In this document: positions 31,086-38,308 of the stretch, piece by piece
Layout: each line of letters opens with the position of its first letter
Position numbering within the stretch: position 1 is the stretch's first letter
NCBI GenBank assembly: GCA_012518355.1
Contig: JAAYSP010000075.1
Span: 1 to 38,308 of the forward strand
DNA from: a candidate division WS1 bacterium
GTDB lineage: Bacteria > Armatimonadota > Zipacnadia > Zipacnadales > UBA11051
Direction of reading: 5' to 3'
DNA length: 38,308 nucleotides
The notes under the pieces: generated by a model
Told to the model about the DNA's origin: nothing
Databases searched by the model: none
What the model saw: the letters and a program-made list of their open reading frames with translations, nothing else
Program-made: the position numbers and the translations under genes

Positions 31086-32087
31086 TTACTCATCACCAAA
31101 CCAGTCTTCGGGTATCTCCAGAGTCCACACCTCGCTGCTGAGTACATCAGCGTAGCCGCCGTATAGCCATATCTTGTCCTGGAAGACCACAGCGGAGTGC
31201 TCATGGCGGTTCTGCCAGATGACATCTGACTTCAGTTCCGTCCAGTTTTTGCCGTCTTTAGAGTACCACACATCACCGAAGTTACCGTTAGTGCGTGACC
31301 ATCCGCCAAGTACCCACATGCGATCACGGTACACTACCAGCGAGAACCACATGCGCGGGTCCCACGGAGCGGCATCAGTAACTTGCGTCCAGTTCACGCC
31401 GTCCTCTGAGCACCACACATCATTCATCGGGATTGTTTCGGGATTCCAGCGGCCACCACCCATGATCCACAGCTTGCCATCGAACACCACGGTTTGAGCG
31501 TGAGTGCGCTTGGCCCATGCAGCGTTCTCGATTTCCAGGCGCCACTCGCGCCCGTCGGCGGTGGACCAGACGTCGTTTTTCAGCGTCTCATCGGTATCTT
31601 CGTAGAAGTTTTCAGTGCCGCCCATGAGCCACATGCGGTCCTTGAACACCGCAAACGATGCGGACACACGTGGGCACCAACCGGGGTCGTCGGTCTCCAA
31701 TACCCATTCGGTTCCGTCAACGGATGACCAGACCTTGTTGCTGTTTTCTTTGCCCGGCAGCTTGCGTCCGCCCATCAGCCACATGCGGTCGTTGAAGACC
31801 ATTGACGGCGACAGATCGCTGTGTTCCCATGGCGCCTCCTCGACGGTGCATGTCCACTCTACGCCATCAGGAGATCTCCAGACATCTCTCGGATTCGGCT
31901 TGTCAGACGCCACCCATCCACCTAAAATCCACAACTGATCCTGATACACGAACTCGGCCTGTGAATCACGCGCCTCCCAGGGTGCCGCTTCGTTTACGAG
32001 CACCCAATCGGGCCCCTGTCTGACATCACTCATCGCGAAACTCCCTCCAATCAGTATTGCTCCCAAGACCATCAAAAGGTACTTCAT
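31086..32087 (-). CDS. Exported Kelch-repeat beta-propeller protein
   Basis: This 333-residue protein has a signal peptide (MKYLLMVLGAILIGGSFA) and six Kelch blades. Each blade has a G-G pair: LWILGGW, MWLMGGRK, MWLMGGTE, LWIMGGGR, MWVLGGWS and IWLYGGYA. Each also has a D-V-W-x-S-x-D-G-x-x-W strand (DVWRSPDGVEW, VWSSVDGTEW, DVWSTADGREW, DVWCSEDGVNW, DVWYSKDGKNW). Six blades close a propeller. Kelch propellers usually bind ligands or proteins; no catalytic residues can be assigned. AGGAGG lies 7 nt before the ATG at 32087, one of the strongest ribosome-binding sites in the window. It has no obvious operon partner. Confidence 0.88.
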   Translation of the reverse strand: MKYLLMVLGAILIGGSFAMSDVRQGPDWVLVNEAAPWEARDSQAEFVYQDQLWILGGWVASDKPNPRDVWRSPDGVEWTCTVEEAPWEHSDLSPSMVFNDRMWLMGGRKLPGKENSNKVWSSVDGTEWVLETDDPGWCPRVSASFAVFKDRMWLMGGTENFYEDTDETLKNDVWSTADGREWRLEIENAAWAKRTHAQTVVFDGKLWIMGGGRWNPETIPMNDVWCSEDGVNWTQVTDAAPWDPRMWFSLVVYRDRMWVLGGWSRTNGNFGDVWYSKDGKNWTELKSDVIWQNRHEHSAVVFQDKIWLYGGYADVLSSEVWTLEIPEDWFGDE

Positions 32088-32547
32088 TTGCTTGCCTCCT
32101 CTAGAAGGCATTTCCGTCTCCTCTTGTCTCATAGTTATGTGCCATTACGCAGATGCTATCGGATCTGGCGCAAAAGCCATCCGGGTAGCTTGAACAGTTG
32201 ACGCAACTAGTTTCGTGAACACAGTAGTGAATTCCTGTTGCATGACTGCTCGATTTTTCCTATAGCCTGCAACAGGTAGCAGTCTGCGCTCGGCCATGTG
32301 CGAACGGTCCGAGAGCGACAGGTACTACTGTCATGTTACGTCCTGACGTTGGCCCATCGCGGAAAAGGAAATCAGTGGCCACGTTTCTCTTGCCGATGTG
32401 GTATGCTTATAGACGGTCGAGTGCATCCCATTCGCGAGTGTTGGCGCGGTTTGCTGACTGTGAGGGTGGCTTATGGAGATAGTTGAGAGGTGATCGCACG
32501 AGACGAAGCAACAACAATCGGCAAGACGGGGGTATTCGGCAGGTACC
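32088..32547. other. Divergent intergenic region
   Basis: A 460-bp region between the Kelch gene and the glycosyltransferase-cupin gene. It holds the interleaved inverted repeats at 32234-32284 described separately. I found no clear promoter pair and no small gene. Confidence 0.45.
32234..32284. repeat. Interleaved inverted repeats (A-B-A'-B'), pseudoknot-capable
   Basis: CCTGTTGCA (32234-32242) pairs with TGCAACAGG (32268-32276), and GACTGCT (32244-32250) pairs with AGCAGTC (32278-32284). The four arms are ordered A-B-A'-B', with one base between A and B and one between A' and B'. As RNA this is the layout of an H-type pseudoknot; as DNA it is two overlapping dyads. Confidence 0.7.
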
Positions 32548-33912
32548 ATGAGAATCGCGATGCTTTCACCTATGTCTGCGCAGGCGTCCGCAGGCTGTCA
32601 TGATTTGCCAGACAGTATGGTGTCAATTCTCAGCGACAGACTTGCAGCTATGGGCATAGATGTGACCGTGTTTCGCATCGGTGGCGCCATCGGAGCTGAC
32701 AGCGAGCAAGGCGGGGAGAGTGGCGCTGCCGCCGGGGGCGGTGAGCCTGCCGATTTTTCGCTCCACCTGTCGCAAAGCTTGCAGTTGTCGGAGCTGTTTG
32801 AGCAGGCTGGAGAATTTGACCTGATCCACAATCACTGTGGGTGCCTGCCCGTAACCTACAGTGGCATGACAGCAACACCGCTGCTCAGTACGCTCTATGA
32901 AGCGCCTTCGGAGCGTAGCTTACAGGTCTATGGCAGGTATGCCCATCGTGTCTCATATGTCGCTGTCAGTGAGGCCTCCAGATGTCCGGCGCTCGACTAC
33001 ATAGCGACCATCCATCCCGCGCTTGACCTGCGGCGGTACAGTTACGCACCGGATGACGGTGAGTACCTGTTGACTCTGGATGCCGTAAGTCCCGAAGGCG
33101 CCGGTGCGCGGTGCATCGAGGTGGCGCGATCGAGGGGCATGAAGCTGAAGATAGCGGGCATCGTCGAGGATCAGGAGCATTTCGACCGCCATGTGCGACC
33201 TCACCTGGATGGTGGGCAGGTCGTCTATACGGGACCGGTGACCGGTTCTGACCAGCGCAGGCGCCTCCTGGCTGGGGCATGTGGGCTTGTGTATCATGAC
33301 GAGAGAGCGCAAACATGGCCGTTGTGGTTGGTTGAAGCGATGGCTTGCGGCACTCCGGTCATCGCTTTGAAGCGGGGTGCGGTGGGTGAGATTGTCGCAG
33401 ATGGTATCACCGGTTTCGTCATAGATGACGCTGCGCAAATGGGGGACGCTGTCGCCAGACTCGAACAGCTCGATCGCCTGCAGTGCCGCAAGTGGGTCGA
33501 GCAGCATTTCGATGCTGACCGCATGGCGCAGGCGTATATGGAGCTATATGAGAGTATCATCCGGCGAGTCGGGCGTGAGGATCACAGGCCATGGGGCTTT
33601 TACGAAGTGCTGTCTGACACGGCCGTCCACAAGGTCAAGCGCATCACCATCCGGCCCGGGCAGAGGCTGAGCTACCAGCGCCATTTTCACAGATCGGAGC
33701 ACTGGTATATTCTTCAGGGGCGGGCGGTGGTCACCAGGAACGGAGTGGACACGGAGGTAGGTCCCGGCGACGCTCTCGACTCGCCTGTGGAGACATGGCA
33801 TCGGATTCACAATCCTGGGTCGGAAAACGTGGTGTTCATAGAAATACAGACTGGTGAGTATTTCGGTGAAGATGATATCGAGAGGGCGGAGGATGACTAC
33901 GGCAGAGTTTGA
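32548..33912 (+). CDS. GT4 glycosyltransferase fused to a mannose-6-phosphate isomerase-type cupin
   Basis: This 454-residue protein joins two enzymes. Residues 1 to ~340 are a GT-B glycosyltransferase of the GT4 type: an N-terminal domain with ADFSLHLSQSL and DLIHNHCGCLP, then a C-terminal domain with LVYHDERAQTWPLWLVEAMACGTPVIA (shortened: WPLWLVEAMACGTP). The first glutamate of the usual E-x7-E motif is Q255; the second is E263. Residues ~345-454 are a type II phosphomannose isomerase cupin, with RPWGFYEVL, VKRITIRPGQRLSYQRH, H-R-S-E-H-W-Y-I-L-Q-G, and EDDIERAEDDYGR, which normally forms the C-terminus of bifunctional ManC/AlgA. The pair would make mannose-6-phosphate and use mannose or GDP-mannose. 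The guanylyltransferase gene follows after 41 nt, in the same operon. Confidence 0.88.
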   Translation: MRIAMLSPMSAQASAGCHDLPDSMVSILSDRLAAMGIDVTVFRIGGAIGADSEQGGESGAAAGGGEPADFSLHLSQSLQLSELFEQAGEFDLIHNHCGCLPVTYSGMTATPLLSTLYEAPSERSLQVYGRYAHRVSYVAVSEASRCPALDYIATIHPALDLRRYSYAPDDGEYLLTLDAVSPEGAGARCIEVARSRGMKLKIAGIVEDQEHFDRHVRPHLDGGQVVYTGPVTGSDQRRRLLAGACGLVYHDERAQTWPLWLVEAMACGTPVIALKRGAVGEIVADGITGFVIDDAAQMGDAVARLEQLDRLQCRKWVEQHFDADRMAQAYMELYESIIRRVGREDHRPWGFYEVLSDTAVHKVKRITIRPGQRLSYQRHFHRSEHWYILQGRAVVTRNGVDTEVGPGDALDSPVETWHRIHNPGSENVVFIEIQTGEYFGEDDIERAEDDYGRV

Positions 33913-33953
33913 GCCGGGGCGGGCCGCTCCGAAACCCCTCAGGAGACGACACG

Positions 33954-35075
33954 ATGAGCAGTCCTGAGAGCAACCTGGTAGCTCTGATTATGGCCGGAGG
34001 GGTTGGCACACGCTTTTGGCCGCTGAGCACGCCGGAGAAGCCCAAACAGTTCATACAACTGTTCGATGACTGCAGCCTGCTACAGAAAAGCTACGATCGC
34101 GTCGCCGGGCTTGTGGCGGCTGAGCGTATCATGGTGCTTACCAACGCCAATCATGTCGGTTTGGTCCGAGAGCAATTGCCTCAGCTTCCAGAGGAAAACG
34201 TCATAGGCGAGCCTGAGCGAAAAGATACTGCGGCTGCCATCTGCCTGGGCGCGCTGCTGGCGAAAAAGCGTTTCGGCGACCCGGTCATGTCTGTGCTTAC
34301 CGCTGACCATCTCATAGAGCCGGTCGGCCTGTTTCAGCAGACCATGCTTTCGGCTGCCCGCTATGCACGAGCCACTGGTGCGCTGTATACGTTTGGCATC
34401 CGCCCGACACATCCGTCTACCGGCTACGGCTACCTCGAGCTGGGGGAGAAGCTGGCCGAGGATGCGGGGATATCTCACTGCAGGGTGACATCGTTTCGGG
34501 AGAAGCCCGATGCGGAAACCGCGGCAGGCTATCTCGAATCGGGGCGCTATCTGTGGAACTCGGGGATGTTTGTGTGGACTACAGAGGCGATTCTGGCCGA
34601 GCTGGGGCGGCACCTGCCCGCGCACGTGCGGTATCTGTCGTCGGCCGTCGAGGTGGCCGGAACCGCGCAGTGGGAGGCGGCCCTGTGCGATGCATTTGCT
34701 GCCCTGGAGCGCATCTCCATAGATTTTGGCGTCATGGAGCGGGCCCGTGATGTCCGCTGTGTGGCGGGGCAGTTCTCGTGGACGGATGTAGGCGGCTGGC
34801 TGGCGATACAGCATCTGGCGGCGCCTGATGCGGATGGCAACTATGTCAGGGGCCGTGTGTATCCGTTGCATGCGCAGGGAAATCTGGTGTTTTGCCGGCA
34901 GCCCGAGGAGACGGTCGCGCTGGTGGGTGTCAGCGATCTGGTGGTGGTGCGGGTAGGGGAGACGACTCTGGTGGCCCACCGGGATCGGCTGGAAGACGTC
35001 AAGCAGGTGGTGGAGGGGATGCTTTCGCAGCCGCCGGATAGGCCGATAGCGGACAGTGCACCCCCTGACATGTAG
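33954..35075 (+). CDS. manC: Mannose-1-phosphate guanylyltransferase (single-domain)
   Basis: This 373-residue protein makes GDP-mannose from GTP and mannose-1-phosphate. It has the nucleotidyltransferase signature MAGGVGTRFWPLSTPEKPKQF (shortened: GGVGTRFWPLS, PEKPKQF), then ERKDTAAAI, LTADHLI, TFREKPD, YLWNSGMFVW and FSWTDVGGW, all in the usual order. The C-terminal isomerase cupin of bifunctional ManC is missing; that domain is found on the glycosyltransferase encoded just upstream. CAGGAG lies 8 nt before the ATG at 33954. The product would feed glycan or glycosyl-lipid synthesis. The 3' half looks more GC-rich in codon choice than most neighbours, but I have not measured it. Confidence 0.92.
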   Translation: MSSPESNLVALIMAGGVGTRFWPLSTPEKPKQFIQLFDDCSLLQKSYDRVAGLVAAERIMVLTNANHVGLVREQLPQLPEENVIGEPERKDTAAAICLGALLAKKRFGDPVMSVLTADHLIEPVGLFQQTMLSAARYARATGALYTFGIRPTHPSTGYGYLELGEKLAEDAGISHCRVTSFREKPDAETAAGYLESGRYLWNSGMFVWTTEAILAELGRHLPAHVRYLSSAVEVAGTAQWEAALCDAFAALERISIDFGVMERARDVRCVAGQFSWTDVGGWLAIQHLAAPDADGNYVRGRVYPLHAQGNLVFCRQPEETVALVGVSDLVVVRVGETTLVAHRDRLEDVKQVVEGMLSQPPDRPIADSAPPDM

Positions 35076-35096
35076 GTGCCCACCTGCTGCTGCGGC

Positions 35097-35447
35097 CTAC
35101 TGCATAGGCCAGGCGCCTATCCGCGCATCTATCTGCTCCATCAGCTCGATGGTACGTGATAGTGCGACCACAATCCGCCGATAGTGCTCCAGGTCATCCT
35201 GTGTCAGCGCTCGTCCGCGCCGGTCTTTTAGCCACTTATCCAGCACCTGATAGCCGCCTACCTGAAACTCCCACACCTGTGGCGGGATGCCCTCGAAATA
35301 CTGCGCAGGCTTGCTTGCGGTCTTGCGCGTGGTGCCGCTTATGTACACCCGGCCTTTCGGTAGAGGCACCGTCTCTGTGGGCGGCACCTCCCCGGGCGCA
35401 TAGTACTTCGGATGGGCGCGCTCAACCGCGTTGTCACCGGGCACCAC
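35097..35447 (-). pseudogene. C-terminal fragment of a type ISP restriction-modification protein
   Basis: This 116-residue frame matches the extreme C-terminus of type ISP (fused helicase-nuclease-methyltransferase) restriction-modification or related N6-adenine methyltransferase proteins. It carries the conserved blocks YFEGIPPQVWEFQVGGYQVL, DKWLKDRRGRALTQDDLEHY and RRIVVALSRTIELMEQIDA. In this family these form the end of the target-recognition domain. The full proteins are far larger, and the upstream part is missing: the glycogen phosphorylase gene ends 10 nt before it. The frame starts with GTG but without a good ribosome-binding site. It is probably a decayed remnant of a lost restriction system. 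Confidence 0.75.
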
Positions 35448-35457
35448 TCAGAGCACT

Positions 35458-37170
35458 CTACATATCAGTTGAGTTGAGGCGGGTGCGGGTTGAGTATGCC
35501 TTCAGGAAGTACTCGAGCATCATGCGCTGGGTCGTGAAGAACGAACCGTTGAGAGCTATCGCGTGCGTCATGATGTCTATGAACCGCTCACGGTCATCGT
35601 AGTAGGTGGGGACGACTACGTGCTCCAGCTTGTCGTACAGCGCTTCCATGTCTGCATCAGAGCGGTCTTGCCCGTCAGCAATCGGGCCGGGGTCTATGGC
35701 CCAGCCTGTGCGGCCTTCAAAGCAGCCCTCGATCCACCAACCATCCAGGATGCTCAGGCTCGGCACACCGTTTGCAGCCGCCTTCATACCACTGGTTCCG
35801 CTGGCCTCCTGCGGCGGCTTGGGAGTGTTGACCCACACGTCCACTCCGGCCGTCAGAAGCGCCCCCAGATCCCAGTCATAGTCTTCCAGATACACGATGT
35901 TGAGGTCACTGGCGAGTGCCTTCCGCGCCTGGAAGATGCGCTGGATTTGCTCTTTTCCGGCCTCGTCAGCAGGATGAGCCTTGCCAGCATAGATGATCTG
36001 CAGTCTGCCCGCCTTTGCACAGATGGACTTGAGCCGCTCTGGATCGCGCAGCAGCAAGTCGGGCCTCTTGTACGTCGCCGCCCGACGTGCGAAGCCCAGT
36101 GTCAGCACTGAAGTCTGCATCCCCGCATCGGTGCGGTAGTTGACGTGCTCTATCAGATTGCTCTTGGCCCGACTGTGCGCTCCCCAGATCTTCTCAGGCG
36201 GGATCCCGAAGGCGTAGCGTAGCATGAAGCTGTCCTCGCGCCAGCCGGGCATATGCTCATCGAAAAGCTCCGCAAATGGTTGCGAGGTCCAGGTGGGCAC
36301 GTGAATGCCGTTAGTAATCGCGTCTATCTGGTAATCGGCAAACATCAGGCGCGATACTTCAGCATGTCGCTTGGCAACACCGTTGACGTAGTTGCTGAGG
36401 TTTAGCGCCAGATAGGTCATGTTAAGCACCCCATCGTAGCAGAATACGTCTTCCATCATGCATATCTCATCACGCCCCAGCACATGCATGGCCATATCCA
36501 GTGGGAAGCGGTCGTGCCCGGCGGGTACCGGCGTATGCGTGGTGAAGACACACTGTCGCCGCACCGGCTCGATATCGTCACGGGAGATCATGTCCCTGCC
36601 GGCCTTGCGTGCGGCTTCGCGCAGAAGCTCAAGTGTCAGCAGAGCGGCGTGCCCTTCGTTCATGTGAAACGAACCGATGTCATGGTGCCCCAGTGCACGA
36701 AGCATCCTGACGCCACCGATGCCCAACACTATCTCCTGACATAGTCTGTATCGCAAGTCCCCGCCGTACAGATGGTGTGTGAAGCCTCGGTCCTGCTCAT
36801 GGTTTTCCGGTAAGTCTGTGTCCAGAAGATAGACCGGGATCGTGTATCCGTCGGGAGCTTTTGCATCAAATCGCCAGGCTCGCAGGTGGACCTCGCGGCC
36901 CTCGATAGTCACGGAGACTCTCTGGGGCAATTCCTTCAGAAATCGAGTCGGCTCCCACTCGCGGGGCTGCTCACTTTGCCGCCCTGTCTCATCCAGAAGC
37001 TGCCGGAAATAGCCTTTCCGATGCAGGAGTGTAACTGCAACCATGGGTATCCTGAGCTCTGAGGCGCCGCGTATGGTGTCACCGGCAAGCACCCCAAGGC
37101 CACCACTGTAGGTAGGTATCAAGCGATGTAGAGCCATCTCCATCGAGAAGTAGGCAATATTGGAACTCAT
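35458..37170 (-). CDS. glgP: Alpha-glucan (glycogen) phosphorylase, short TIGR02094-type
   Basis: This 570-residue protein is a GT35 phosphorylase that releases glucose-1-phosphate from alpha-1,4-glucans. It starts with [27 protein letters not shown], the TIGR02094 signature (shortened: [19 protein letters not shown]). Other landmarks are [47 protein letters not shown], and the PLP segment [14 protein letters not shown] with K463, then [10 protein letters not shown]. The length is typical of the short bacterial group and much less than the ~800-residue MalP/GlgP type. GGGAGAG lies upstream of the ATG at 37170. It is a single-gene unit in glycogen or storage-glucan use. It ends 10 nt from the restriction-modification fragment. 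Confidence 0.92.
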   Translation of the reverse strand: MSSNIAYFSMEMALHRLIPTYSGGLGVLAGDTIRGASELRIPMVAVTLLHRKGYFRQLLDETGRQSEQPREWEPTRFLKELPQRVSVTIEGREVHLRAWRFDAKAPDGYTIPVYLLDTDLPENHEQDRGFTHHLYGGDLRYRLCQEIVLGIGGVRMLRALGHHDIGSFHMNEGHAALLTLELLREAARKAGRDMISRDDIEPVRRQCVFTTHTPVPAGHDRFPLDMAMHVLGRDEICMMEDVFCYDGVLNMTYLALNLSNYVNGVAKRHAEVSRLMFADYQIDAITNGIHVPTWTSQPFAELFDEHMPGWREDSFMLRYAFGIPPEKIWGAHSRAKSNLIEHVNYRTDAGMQTSVLTLGFARRAATYKRPDLLLRDPERLKSICAKAGRLQIIYAGKAHPADEAGKEQIQRIFQARKALASDLNIVYLEDYDWDLGALLTAGVDVWVNTPKPPQEASGTSGMKAAANGVPSLSILDGWWIEGCFEGRTGWAIDPGPIADGQDRSDADMEALYDKLEHVVVPTYYDDRERFIDIMTHAIALNGSFFTTQRMMLEYFLKAYSTRTRLNSTDM

Positions 37171-37518
37171 TCGTGTTATCTCTCCCTCGCTGTGTTGTCC
37201 CCACTAGCGACTGCAAGTAGCGTGCCGCTCTTGCTCATGACGCCGATACTACGTTTGCGAAGACTGCGGCTACAAATTGCAGGTATCGGCTATACTACCA
37301 CTCACTCTGCCTGACGTCCAACCGGAGAATGCCAGGCCATAGTGCGGTTGCTGCCCGTGCGATGGGGAAATAGAACTGACAGACATCATCGGCGCAGGCA
37401 GGATTAGTGGTGCATCATGAGGAAATCGTGCCCACTTGTGGACAGCACGTGCAGGCGGACAGCAGATGAGCTGGCAGTCAGCATAGCCCGGTGCACGATA
37501 TGAGGAGATGAACCGCAG
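37171..37518. other. Divergent intergenic region
   Basis: A 348-bp region between the phosphorylase and reductase genes, which are transcribed away from each other. A TATACT at 37291-37296 is the best -10-like element for the plus strand but has no good -35. I see no hairpin, repeat or gene here. Confidence 0.4.
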
Positions 37519-38277
37519 ATGGTGCTGAAAGGGAAAACCGCTCTGATTACGGGCGCTTCGAGAGGGCTGGGTGCAGCGATAGCACTGGCTTTCGCTCGTG
37601 AAGGTGCCTCCATTGCCGTGAACTACATCCAGGTACCAGATCGGGACAACGCTGCCGAAGCTCAGGAAGTGGTGGCACAAGCCTCACAGCTTGGAGTGGA
37701 TGCGATGGCAGTCTGTGCCGATGTCACAGATCAGGCTCAGGTGGATGGCATGGTGGCCCAGGTGCTGGAGCGCTTCGGCGTGCTCGATATCATGGTCAAC
37801 AACGCGGGGATCGTGCGTGACAGGACGATAAAAAACCTCGATAAAAGCGACTGGGACGCCGTGATAGCGGTGAACCTCACGGCCGCATACAACTGCATAC
37901 ATGCTGTAGTCAATCATATGCGTGACCGCAACAGCGGACGCATCATCAGCATCTCCTCGGTGGTCGGTCAGATGGGCAACATCGGGCAGGCCAACTATGC
38001 TGCCTCGAAGGCAGGGCTGATGGGCCTGACCAAATCGGTCGCCCGTGAAGTGGCTCGGCGGGGCATAACCGTCAACGCGATTGCCCCCGGCTTCATGGAC
38101 ACGGAGATGTCGCAGGTGCTGGGCGAAGAGATCCTCACCGCGGTACGCGCCCAGATCCCCATGGGCTATCTGGGAGAGGCCCAGGACATAGCGGATGCTG
38201 CGGTATTTCTCGCGTCCGACAGAGCCAAATACATCACCGGCCAGACGCTGGCAGTCAACGGTGGCCTGTACATGTAG
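37519..38277 (+). CDS. fabG: Short-chain dehydrogenase/reductase, FabG-like 3-oxoacyl-ACP reductase
   Basis: This 252-residue protein is a classical SDR. It has the cofactor motif TGASRGLG (about 11-18), the NNAG motif in IMVNNAGIVRDRTI (about 92-105), the catalytic serine in IISISSVVGQMGN, and Y-x-x-x-K in NYAASKAGLMG. The ending ITGQTLAVNGGLYM is typical of FabG and PhaB. It should reduce 3-oxoacyl-ACP (or -CoA) to 3-hydroxyacyl with NADPH. The ATG at 37519 has GAGGAG about 11 nt upstream, a slightly long spacing. No other fatty acid synthesis gene is visible in the window, so a different ketone substrate remains possible. The last 31 bases of the window after the stop hold nothing recognisable. 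Confidence 0.88.
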   Translation: MVLKGKTALITGASRGLGAAIALAFAREGASIAVNYIQVPDRDNAAEAQEVVAQASQLGVDAMAVCADVTDQAQVDGMVAQVLERFGVLDIMVNNAGIVRDRTIKNLDKSDWDAVIAVNLTAAYNCIHAVVNHMRDRNSGRIISISSVVGQMGNIGQANYAASKAGLMGLTKSVAREVARRGITVNAIAPGFMDTEMSQVLGEEILTAVRAQIPMGYLGEAQDIADAAVFLASDRAKYITGQTLAVNGGLYM

Positions 38278-38308
38278 CACCACACATAAGCTGAGGAACT
38301 GACGTCAC

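Noticed and set aside
30711..31166. Plus-strand frame of 151 codons between the TPR and Kelch genes
   Set aside because: No start signal, no recognisable motif, and it runs into the coding end of the Kelch gene.
34080..34979. Minus-strand frame of 299 codons over manC
   Set aside because: Antisense shadow of a gene with all guanylyltransferase motifs; the translation has no motif.

Overview
This window looks like chromosomal DNA from a fairly GC-rich, free-living bacterium with dense genes on both strands and clear purine-rich ribosome-binding sites. The best lineage clue is the type IV pilin-like protein at 6066-6836. Its N-terminal helix carries an LFPVFSRARAKSQQTTCLSNL-like stretch, and it ends with an H-X9-DG motif. 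That combination is common in Armatimonadota and related groups (Planctomycetota, Lentisphaerota, Hydrogenedentota). I infer Armatimonadota or a neighbour, but one window cannot prove it. I saw no rRNA, tRNA, CRISPR array, transposase or phage gene.

Layout. 1-3341 (minus): a radical SAM protein, a Trm11-like RNA methyltransferase 3 nt behind it, and a GNAT acetyltransferase cut by the window edge. 3660-5322 (plus): a very small MacB/FtsX-type permease and its ATPase, which carries an N-terminal zinc ribbon; a terminator follows. 5910-6836: promoter, folded leader and pseudopilin, closed by a terminator. 7008-9516: a DegT/StrS aminotransferase and a Gfo/Idh/MocA oxidoreductase. 9433-10143: an unusual 356-bp tandem duplication joining the ends of the oxidoreductase and the convergent phosphoesterase gene, leaving two orphan gene tails. 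9979-11371 (minus): a YfcE-like phosphoesterase and an RsmJ-like methyltransferase. 11682-15478: a transglutaminase-like protein, an alpha/beta hydrolase and a second GNAT enzyme.

15553-29310 is the accessory heart of the window: two divergent blocks on either side of an 817-bp non-coding region that holds an array of small hairpins. The minus block encodes three exported proteins: an isochorismatase-like hydrolase, a HEAT-repeat protein with a GH2-type sugar-binding domain, and a 1103-residue LamG/glycosidase-like enzyme. The plus block encodes an amidohydrolase, a GH3 beta-N-acetylhexosaminidase-like enzyme, a 1089-residue heparinase II/III-type lyase and a parallel beta-helix protein. Together they look like a system for degrading an acidic or amino-sugar polysaccharide. 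No SusC/SusD pair or dedicated regulator is visible.

29327-38277 is more mixed: an orphan oxidoreductase tail, a TPR/zinc-ribbon membrane protein, a secreted Kelch propeller, a GT4 glycosyltransferase fused to a mannose-6-phosphate isomerase-type cupin, a mannose-1-phosphate guanylyltransferase that lacks that cupin, a fragment of a type ISP restriction-modification protein, an alpha-glucan phosphorylase and a FabG-type reductase. The most notable points are the moved cupin domain, the zinc-ribbon ABC pair, the mosaic tandem duplication, the divergent polysaccharide locus with its hairpin array, and the folded leader before the pilin gene.
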